A stretch of 63,273 nucleotides of DNA from NCBI RefSeq assembly GCF_009494395.1, contig NZ_VZCB01000051.1, forward strand, positions 1-63,273, given 5' to 3'. The translations under genes and the position numbers were made by a program. Of the stretch, positions 57,006-63,273 are shown piece after piece. The stretch's first letter is position 1. The number at the start of each line of letters is the position of its first letter. The notes beneath the pieces are model-generated. The model was not told the origin of the DNA. It did no database searches and saw nothing but the letters and a program-made list of their open reading frames with translations. This DNA is from Segatella copri (GTDB lineage: Bacteria > Bacteroidota > Bacteroidia > Bacteroidales > Bacteroidaceae).

Positions 57006-58697
57006 ATGGTTAACAACAATCGTAAGCAAAACAACCGCTCTTTACTCGCATTGGCAGCGCTGCAAGTAATGCCGTTGTCGATCTTTGCACAGAATGCAGG
57101 AGATCGTCCTAACATCTTGTATATTATGTGTGACGACCATGCCATGCAAGCCATCAGCGCATACGGTAGTCCAATCTCCAAATTGGCACCAACACCTAAC
57201 ATCGACCGCCTAGCTGAAAGGGGAATGAAATTCAACGAGGCTTTCGTGGAGAACTCTCTCTCTACTCCAAGCCGCGCGTGCCTGATGACAGGTCTTTACA
57301 GTCACCAGAACGGACAGCGCCAGCTTGCCGAGGGTATCGACTCTACCAAGACCTTCTTCTCAGAACTGCTGCAGGGGGCAGGCTATTCTACTGCCGTAGT
57401 GGGCAAGTGGCACATGTTCTGCAGTCCGAAGGGATTCGACTACTATCATGTTCTGGATGACCAGGGTCAGTACTACAACCCAACCTTCGCTTCTACCGGC
57501 CAGTACGGTAACTTCAAGCAGGAGATGGGCTATGCCACCGACCTCATCACCGACCATGCCATCGAGTACCTGAACAACCGCGACAAGAACAAGCCATTCT
57601 GTCTTCTGGTTCACCACAAGGCACCTCACCGCCTCTGGATGCCTAACACCAAGTATGTAAGCAAGTATGCCAACGTCAACTTCCCGTTGCCAGAGACTTT
57701 CTGGGATGATTACGAGACCCGTGGTTCTGCCGCATCTACCCAGAAGATGTCTATCGACAAGTATATGGAGATGGTACGCGACCTGAAGGTCCCAGAAATG
57801 TACGATCCTTCTACTCCAGAGGGAAGAGATTCCTATGCCGGACTGATGGGCGAGATGAACCGCATGACTCCACAGCAGCGAGCCATCATCGATGCCTACT
57901 ACATGCCAAGAAACCGTGAGTTCCTGAGCAAAAACCTGACTGGCAAGGAGTTGATCGAGTGGAAATACCAAAACTACATCCGCGACTACATGGCTGTTAT
58001 TGCCTCTGTAGATGAGAGCGTGGGCAGACTGCTGGAATATCTCGACAAGAACAACCTCACCGACAACACCATCATTGTCTATACATCCGACCAGGGATTC
58101 TACATGGGCGAGCACGGATGGTTCGACAAGCGATTCATGTACGAGGAGTCATTCCACACTCCGCTCATCATCAGCTATCCTAAGCACATCCAGCCAAAGA
58201 GCGAGTGCAACCAGATGGTTCAGAACATCGACTTCGCCCCTACCTTCCTCGACTTGGCGGGTTTGGAGAAGCCTAAGTACATGCCTGGAACATCGCTACA
58301 GCCTCTGTTCGCCGGACAGCCTGTGAAGAAGTGGCGCAAGAGCTTATACTATCACTACTACGACTATCCTACATATCATCTTGTACGCAAGCATGATGGT
58401 GTTCGCACCGAACGCTACAAGCTGATTCACTTCTATGGCAAGGGTGGAGAAAGAGCTGTGGTAGAAAATAAGTATCAGGGACAACCAGGCACAAGAGAGA
58501 ACAACTGCTTCAATGCCCTGAAGTCTATCAACTACTTCACCAATGATGCAGACATCGACTACTGGGAGTTGTACGACATCCAGGCAGACCCTAACGAGCT
58601 GCACAACATCTACGGCAAGCCTGGCACTCAAAAGATTGAGAAGGAACTGAAGAAGTTGCTCGCTAACTACCGTAAGAATTTGAAGGTAGACGAATAA
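57006..58697 (+). CDS. Sulfatase, S1 family, Ser-type, resembling GlcNAc-6-O-sulfatases (PUL B)
   Basis: A 563-residue sulfatase with signal peptide (cleavage near FAQ, residue 29). Metal-binding DDH at 43-45 (IMCDDHAMQAISAYG), catalytic S86 in S-T-P-S-R, VGKWHMFCSPKGFDYY, and SDQGFYMGEHGWFDKRFMYE. The DDHA..AISAYG start and the C-terminal segments resemble the S1_11 group that includes the characterised Bacteroides GlcNAc-6-sulfatase (comparison from memory). Ser-type, so dependent on the maturase at 60332. First gene of the sulfatase run; the next follows 21 bp later. Confidence 0.9.
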   Translation: MVNNNRKQNNRSLLALAALQVMPLSIFAQNAGDRPNILYIMCDDHAMQAISAYGSPISKLAPTPNIDRLAERGMKFNEAFVENSLSTPSRACLMTGLYSHQNGQRQLAEGIDSTKTFFSELLQGAGYSTAVVGKWHMFCSPKGFDYYHVLDDQGQYYNPTFASTGQYGNFKQEMGYATDLITDHAIEYLNNRDKNKPFCLLVHHKAPHRLWMPNTKYVSKYANVNFPLPETFWDDYETRGSAASTQKMSIDKYMEMVRDLKVPEMYDPSTPEGRDSYAGLMGEMNRMTPQQRAIIDAYYMPRNREFLSKNLTGKELIEWKYQNYIRDYMAVIASVDESVGRLLEYLDKNNLTDNTIIVYTSDQGFYMGEHGWFDKRFMYEESFHTPLIISYPKHIQPKSECNQMVQNIDFAPTFLDLAGLEKPKYMPGTSLQPLFAGQPVKKWRKSLYYHYYDYPTYHLVRKHDGVRTERYKLIHFYGKGGERAVVENKYQGQPGTRENNCFNALKSINYFTNDADIDYWELYDIQADPNELHNIYGKPGTQKIEKELKKLLANYRKNLKVDE

Positions 58698-58718
58698 GAA
58701 ATCTAAGATTACAGATTT

Positions 58719-60254
58719 ATGAATAGAACTAGCAAAACAATATGGCTCACAGGGGTAGGTATGATTTGCCTACCTACCCTTGCTGGAGCTAAGCAGAACG
58801 TACAACAGCCGAATATCCTCTTTATCCTCTGCGATGATATGGGATATGGTGATTTGGCTTGCTACGGTCAGCCTTACATCCATACCCCCAACATCGACCA
58901 GATGGCAAAGGAGGGAATGCGATTCACCCAGGCATACGCCGGTTCGCCGGTTTCAGCCCCTTCGCGTGCTACTATCATGACCGGTCAGCATTCGGGCCAC
59001 ACCCACGTAAGAGGCAACAAGGAATACTGGAGAAACGTGCCGATGGTAAAGTATGGAATAAACGAGGACTTTTCTGTGGTGGGTCAGGAACCTTACGACC
59101 CGCAGCATAAGATTCTTCCAGAAATGCTCAAGGACAAGGGCTACCGCACCGGCGTCTTCGGAAAATGGGCAGGCGGATACGAAGGTTCTGCCTCTACTCC
59201 CGACAAGCGTGGCGTAGATGAATTCTACGGCTACATCTGTCAGTTCCAGGCACATCTTTATTATCCCAACTTCCTGAACCGTTACAGCAAGTCACAGGGA
59301 GATACGGCTGTGGTAAGAGAAATCATGGAGCAGAATATCCAGTACCCGATGTTCGGCAAGGACTATTTCAAGCGCAAGCAGTATTCTGCCCGCATCATCC
59401 ACGACAAGGCTTTGGAATGGATTGACAAGCAGGATAATAAGCATCCTTTCGTAGGATTCCTTACCTATACCCTACCTCACGCAGAGTTGGCTCAACCAGA
59501 AGATTCCATTTTAGAGAACTATCAGAAGCAATTCTTTGAGGATAAGACTTGGGGAGGATGGGAAGACTCAAGATACAACGCCGTGGTTCATACCCACGCA
59601 CAGTTTGCCGGAATGATTACCCGCCTTGACCAGTATGTGGGCGAAATCTTCGCCAAGCTGAAGGAGAAGGGTCTCGACAAGAACACCGTGGTAATATTTA
59701 CCTCTGATAACGGTCCTCATGAGGAAGGCGGCGCCGATCCAAAATTCTTCGGTCGCGACGGCAAGTTGAAGGGCTTGAAGCGCCAGTGCTACGAGGGCGG
59801 CATCCGAATCCCATTCATCGCCTGGTGGCCAGAGCACATCAAGGCAGGCAGCGTAAACGACACCCAGTTTGCCTTCTACGACCTGATGCCAACCTTCTGC
59901 GACCTTGCCGGAATCAAGAACTTCGCCAAGCGCTACACCAACAGGAAGTTGGCTGGCGACGGCTTCGACGGTATTTCCATCGCTCCTACCCTTCTGGGCA
60001 AGGATGCCGAGCAGAAACACCACGAATACCTCTACTGGGAATTTCATGAGACCGACCAGATTGGCGTGAGAAAGGGCGACTGGAAGATGGTAGTAGTAAA
60101 AGGCAAGCCTCGCCTCTACAATCTGGCTTCGGATATTCACGAAGACCACGATGTGGCAGCAGAACATCCTGAAATCGTGAAAGATCTGCTGGCTGCCATC
60201 CAGAAGGAGCACAGAGACAGCAAGGACTTCAAGATAACGCTGCCAGAGTTTTAA
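58719..60254 (+). CDS. Sulfatase, S1 family, Ser-type, GalNAc/Gal-6-sulfatase-like (PUL B)
   Basis: A 511-residue sulfatase with signal peptide (to about residue 24). DD at 39-40 (LCDDMGYGDLACYG), catalytic S79 in S-A-P-S-R, HSGHTHVRGNKEYW, GVFGKWAGGYEGSAS and SDNGPHEEGGADPKFFGRDG. The last block and its overall length recall the S1_15 group, which includes 6-O-sulfatases acting on Gal or GalNAc; this is from memory and tentative. It is 21 bp after the previous sulfatase and 77 bp before the maturase. Confidence 0.88.
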   Translation: MNRTSKTIWLTGVGMICLPTLAGAKQNVQQPNILFILCDDMGYGDLACYGQPYIHTPNIDQMAKEGMRFTQAYAGSPVSAPSRATIMTGQHSGHTHVRGNKEYWRNVPMVKYGINEDFSVVGQEPYDPQHKILPEMLKDKGYRTGVFGKWAGGYEGSASTPDKRGVDEFYGYICQFQAHLYYPNFLNRYSKSQGDTAVVREIMEQNIQYPMFGKDYFKRKQYSARIIHDKALEWIDKQDNKHPFVGFLTYTLPHAELAQPEDSILENYQKQFFEDKTWGGWEDSRYNAVVHTHAQFAGMITRLDQYVGEIFAKLKEKGLDKNTVVIFTSDNGPHEEGGADPKFFGRDGKLKGLKRQCYEGGIRIPFIAWWPEHIKAGSVNDTQFAFYDLMPTFCDLAGIKNFAKRYTNRKLAGDGFDGISIAPTLLGKDAEQKHHEYLYWEFHETDQIGVRKGDWKMVVVKGKPRLYNLASDIHEDHDVAAEHPEIVKDLLAAIQKEHRDSKDFKITLPEF

Positions 60255-60331
60255 AGAAGATGACTCTGCTCAAGTTCTGATTCCATTTCCCATTTTTGCG
60301 AGATTCCAACCGAATTCTAAAAAGAAAAAAT

Positions 60332-61561
60332 ATGATGAACGACAACATAGCAAACCCATTTGCCAAGCCACTGTATGTGATGCTGAAGCCGGCAGGCGCC
60401 CATTGCAACCTGGCTTGCAAATACTGTTATTATCTGGAAAAGAACAATCTTTACCAGAACTCCAATCACCATCTGATGAGCGATGAGATGCTGGAGCAAT
60501 TCACCCGAGAGTACATCGAGGCACAAACCATGCCCCAGGTGCTTTTCACCTGGCACGGAGGCGAGCCGCTGATGCGCTCCATCGACTTCTACAAGAAAGC
60601 ACTGGCACTTCAGAAGAAGTACGCCCACGGCAAACAGATAGATAACGTAATCCAGACCAACGGCACACTCCTCACCGACGAATGGTGCGAATTCTTTGCC
60701 AAGAACCATTGGCTGGTAGGCATTTCCATCGACGGCCCCCAGGAATATCACGACCACTATCGCGTGACTCCTGCCGGAAAGCCTTCCTGGGAAAAGGTGA
60801 TGCAGGGCATCAGCCTGCTGAAGAAGCATCGGGTGGAATGGAATGCTATGGCAGTGGCCAATGCCTACAACGCTGAACATCCGCTGGAGTTCTATCATTT
60901 CTTCAGAGACAACGGTTGCCAGTACTTGCAGTTTACCCCTATCGTGGAGCGACTGACGGAACATGAAGACGGTCGCACTCTAGCGAGTCTTGCCGATGAC
61001 AGGGAGATTCCGCTTGCAGATGCTTCCGTTACCCCGCAACAATGGGGCAACTTCCTCTGCACCATCTTCGACGACTGGGTGCGCCACGATGTAGGTAAGA
61101 CCTTTGTGGAAATCTTCGACTGCACACTTGCCAACTGGATGGGGGTGCTGCCAGGCATCTGCGCCTACTCCAAGGAGTGCGGTCATGCAGGCGTGATGGA
61201 ACACAATGGCGATGTATATTCCTGCGACCACTTTGTATTTCCTGAATACAAGCTGGGAAACATCAGGGAGCAGTCTCTCATCGACATGCTTTATGGCGAA
61301 AAGCAGCAGGCTTTCAGCCGGTTGAAGCATACTTCGCTACCTCGCCAGTGCAAGGAGTGCAACATGGAGTTCGCCTGCCATGGCGAATGCCCCAAGAACC
61401 GGTTTGAGAAGGATAAGTATGGAGAGCCTGGCCTGAACTATCTCTGCCAGGGATACTATCAGTACTATACGCATGTGGCACCCTACATGGATTTCATGAA
61501 ACGAGAACTCCTCGCCCAGCGTCCGCCTGCCAACATTATGAATGTTTTAAAAAATAACTAA
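60332..61561 (+). CDS. Anaerobic sulfatase-maturating enzyme (anSME), radical SAM
   Basis: A 409-residue cytoplasmic enzyme that oxidises the active-site Ser or Cys of sulfatases to formylglycine. Radical SAM cluster C25-x3-C29-x2-C32 in AHCNLACKYCYYLE, substrate-binding VLFTWHGGEPLMR, QTNGTLLTDEW and SIDGPQEYHD. The C-terminal SPASM region has CKECNMEFACHGECPKNRF for two further Fe-S clusters. Start chosen at ATG 60332; the frame is open from a TTG at 60296. It lies between sulfatase genes (77 bp and 11 bp spacing), and every sulfatase in the window is Ser-type, matching it. Confidence 0.96.
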   Translation: MMNDNIANPFAKPLYVMLKPAGAHCNLACKYCYYLEKNNLYQNSNHHLMSDEMLEQFTREYIEAQTMPQVLFTWHGGEPLMRSIDFYKKALALQKKYAHGKQIDNVIQTNGTLLTDEWCEFFAKNHWLVGISIDGPQEYHDHYRVTPAGKPSWEKVMQGISLLKKHRVEWNAMAVANAYNAEHPLEFYHFFRDNGCQYLQFTPIVERLTEHEDGRTLASLADDREIPLADASVTPQQWGNFLCTIFDDWVRHDVGKTFVEIFDCTLANWMGVLPGICAYSKECGHAGVMEHNGDVYSCDHFVFPEYKLGNIREQSLIDMLYGEKQQAFSRLKHTSLPRQCKECNMEFACHGECPKNRFEKDKYGEPGLNYLCQGYYQYYTHVAPYMDFMKRELLAQRPPANIMNVLKNN

Positions 61562-61572
61562 CGATTATCGAA

Positions 61573-63108
61573 ATGAACAAAACTTATATGACTATCGCCC
61601 TGATGTCGCCCCTGGTTTGCACGGCAGCCATGGGTGCCAAGAAGGCGAAAGCCAACAATCAGCAGAAACCTAACGTCATCATCATCCTCGCTGATGACCT
61701 CGGCTACGGCGACCTGGGATGTTATGGTGCCAAGAACGTAGAGACTCCTAACGTAGATAAACTGGCCAAGCAGGGTATTCGCTTCACCGATGCCCACGCC
61801 ATCGCTTCCACCAGTACCCCATCCCGCTACTCCCTGCTCACGGGTGAGTATGCATGGCGCCGACCAGGTACCGACGTAGCACCGGGCGATGCGGGAATGA
61901 TTATCCAGCCTACCCAGTTTACCATGGCTGATATGTTCAAGAGCGTAGGCTATTCTACCTGTGCCATCGGTAAGTGGCACTTGGGCTTGGGTGCAGAAAC
62001 AGGCAAGCAAGACTGGAATGCCCCATTACCGGCAGCCCTTGCCGACATCGGTTTTGACCATCACTACATCATGGCAGCCACAGCCGACCGTGTGCCTTGT
62101 GTATTCATCGAAGACGGCATGGTAGCTAACTACGATCCGTCGGCTCCTATCGAGGTAAGCTATTTCAAGAACTTCACTGGCGAACCTACCGGAAAGGACA
62201 ATCCTGAGTTGTGCTATAATATGAAGTCGAGTCACGGCCACAATATGTCTATCGTGAACGGCATCGGTAGAATCGGTTATATGAAGGGTGGCGGTAAGGC
62301 ATTGTGGAAAGACGAGAACATCGCCGACTCCATCACTACCCACGCCATCGACTTCATCAAGAAAAACAGCGATCATCCTTTCTTCCTCTATTTTGCCACC
62401 AACGATGTCCACGTGCCTCGTTTCCCACACCAGCGTTTCCGTGGAAAGAGCAGCATGGGTATGCGTGGAGACGCCATTGTGCAGTTCGACTGGTCTGTAG
62501 GTAAGATCATGGAGACATTGGATAAACTTGGAATTGCAGAGAATACTATCGTTTTGTTGACTAGTGATAATGGTCCTGTTGTAGATGACGGTTATCAAGA
62601 TCAGGCAGAAGAGCTTTTGAATGGTCATAAGCCTGCAGGTCCTTGGCGTGGTAACAAATACAGTGCTTTCGAAGGTGGTACGGCTATTCCTGTTATCGTT
62701 CGTTGGCCAATGTCGGTAAAACCAAATCAGACTTCAGATGTTCTCATGTCACAGATTGACTTCATGGCATCCTTTGGTAATCTGATTGGTGCAACCTTCC
62801 CTAAAGGCAGTGCACCCGACAGCAAGAACCATCTTGGAAATCTGCTCGGCAACGACAACACCCATCGTCCATGGGTTGCAGAAATGTCAAACAATCATGT
62901 AATTTCTATCCGTACAAAAGAATGGAAATACATAGAACCAAATGATGGCTCTAAGATGATAAAATGGGGTCCAAAGATTGAGACCGGCAACGATCCTAAT
63001 CCTCAACTCTATCGAATCTCAGACAATCTCTACGAACAAGACAATGTAGCAGAAGCAAATCCTAAAGTTGTTTTCGAAATGCAAAATATATTGAGAAGAG
63101 TAAAATAA
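61573..63108 (+). CDS. Sulfatase, S1 family, Ser-type, resembling mucin Gal-3-O-sulfatases (PUL B)
   Basis: A 511-residue sulfatase with signal peptide (near MGAKKA, residue 21). DD at 41-42 (LADDLGYGDLGCYG), catalytic S81 in S-T-P-S-R, IGKWHLGLGAETGK, FATNDVHVPRFPHQRFRG and TSDNGPVVDDGYQDQAEELL. The VPCVFIEDGMV and VVDDGY blocks recall the S1_20 group, to which the Bacteroides thetaiotaomicron mucin 3-O-sulfogalactose sulfatase belongs (memory, not search). It follows the maturase by 11 bp and ends PUL B before a terminator. Confidence 0.9.
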   Translation: MNKTYMTIALMSPLVCTAAMGAKKAKANNQQKPNVIIILADDLGYGDLGCYGAKNVETPNVDKLAKQGIRFTDAHAIASTSTPSRYSLLTGEYAWRRPGTDVAPGDAGMIIQPTQFTMADMFKSVGYSTCAIGKWHLGLGAETGKQDWNAPLPAALADIGFDHHYIMAATADRVPCVFIEDGMVANYDPSAPIEVSYFKNFTGEPTGKDNPELCYNMKSSHGHNMSIVNGIGRIGYMKGGGKALWKDENIADSITTHAIDFIKKNSDHPFFLYFATNDVHVPRFPHQRFRGKSSMGMRGDAIVQFDWSVGKIMETLDKLGIAENTIVLLTSDNGPVVDDGYQDQAEELLNGHKPAGPWRGNKYSAFEGGTAIPVIVRWPMSVKPNQTSDVLMSQIDFMASFGNLIGATFPKGSAPDSKNHLGNLLGNDNTHRPWVAEMSNNHVISIRTKEWKYIEPNDGSKMIKWGPKIETGNDPNPQLYRISDNLYEQDNVAEANPKVVFEMQNILRRVK

Positions 63109-63130
63109 TAGAAAATACAATGAAATAAAT

Positions 63131-63160
63131 AAAAGCCAGGGCAGCGATGTTCTGGCTTTT
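63131..63160 (+). terminator. Terminator of PUL B
   Basis: AAAAGCCAG / CTGGCTTTT arms around 12 nt, 23 bp after the last sulfatase. A and U tracts on both sides. Confidence 0.75.
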
Positions 63161-63191
63161 ATATATAAACACTAACTTTTATATATAACAC

Positions 63192-63225
63192 AAAAAAGCC
63201 CCGACTACTTTCGTAATCGAGGCTC
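63192..63225 (-). terminator. rRNA operon terminator
   Basis: Minus-strand GAGCCTCGATTAC, GAAA loop, GTAGTCGGGGCT, then TTTTTT. It lies 13 bp beyond the 5S rRNA 3' end and is convergent with PUL B. Confidence 0.8.
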
Positions 63226-63237
63226 TTGATGAAAGAA

Positions 63238-63273
63238 GGCGGCTACCTACTCTCCCGCATTGCATTGCAGTAC
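63238..63273 (-). rRNA. rrf: 5S ribosomal RNA, 3' end only (runs off the right edge)
   Basis: The last 36 bases, read on the minus strand, are GTACTGCAATGCAATGCGGG followed by AGAGTAGGTAGCCGCC, the 3' portion of a Bacteroidales 5S rRNA (helix pairing GCGGGAGAGTAGG and terminal GCC). The rest of 5S and, presumably, 23S and 16S lie beyond the edge. Confidence 0.92.

Overview
The window reads as DNA from a Prevotella/Segatella-like member of the Bacteroidota (Bacteroidales). It has two SusC/SusD polysaccharide-utilisation loci (PULs). Promoters are of the TTTG / TAnnTTTG type rather than -35/-10. The sulfatases are Ser-type and come with an anaerobic maturase. The species is inferred; nothing in the sequence proves it.

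Layout. 1-230: apparent promoter and leader of an rRNA operon transcribed leftward out of the window. 420-5040: an AT-rich replication and partition block, made of CATGAAAACATGTT-type palindromes (candidate centromere), parA, a small ribbon-helix-helix-like partner, a Rep_3-type initiator, and a 1.3-kb iteron region with two arrays of five direct iterons at an exact 22-bp period. 5.2-8.6 kb: GH25 lysozyme-like protein and a TonB-dependent receptor. 8.7-19.3 kb: GH2 exo-glycosidase, a 1286-residue protein with an AlbA_2 (Schlafen-type) domain, and a TPR histidine kinase with a LytTR response regulator. 19.5-22.2 kb: an AAA-ATPase-like/PD-(D/E)XK gene bracketed by inverted repeats and preceded by a degenerate 32-bp tandem array. 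22.3-24.1 kb: an unknown gene, a broken HAD gene and a DEDDh exonuclease. 24.3-33.5 kb (minus): PUL A (GH2, SusC with an in-frame stop, SusD, sulfatase). 33.8-42 kb: housekeeping-type genes (AGCS symporter, zinc alcohol dehydrogenase, CNNM/CBS protein, carbonic anhydrase, PHP protein, sugar-phosphate transferase), two gene remnants, and intergenic arrays of small palindromes at 22-23-bp phase. 42.6-63.1 kb: PUL B. Its minus arm is nagB-like / GH20 hexosaminidase / GH2 beta-galactosidase. Its divergent plus arm is ROK regulator / SusC / SusD / sulfatase / sulfatase / anaerobic sulfatase maturase / sulfatase. 63.2 kb: an rRNA terminator and the 3' end of a 5S rRNA gene, also on the minus strand.

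How the genes work together. PUL B looks like a complete exo-acting pathway for a sulfated N-acetyllactosamine-type host glycan (mucin O-glycan or keratan-like): uptake by SusC/D, desulfation by three sulfatases matured by the local maturase, removal of Gal and GlcNAc by GH2 and GH20, and GlcN-6-P catabolism by the NagB-like protein under a NagC-like ROK regulator. The substrate is inferred.

Most interesting points. The two window edges are the two sides of a minus-strand rRNA operon, and the window carries its own rep/par/iteron system. The contig could therefore be one complete circular replicon of about 68 kb closed by a single rRNA operon, or a section of a secondary chromosome. Separately, several intergenic regions hold arrays of small palindromes whose core sequence differs from array to array while the roughly 22-bp phase is kept.
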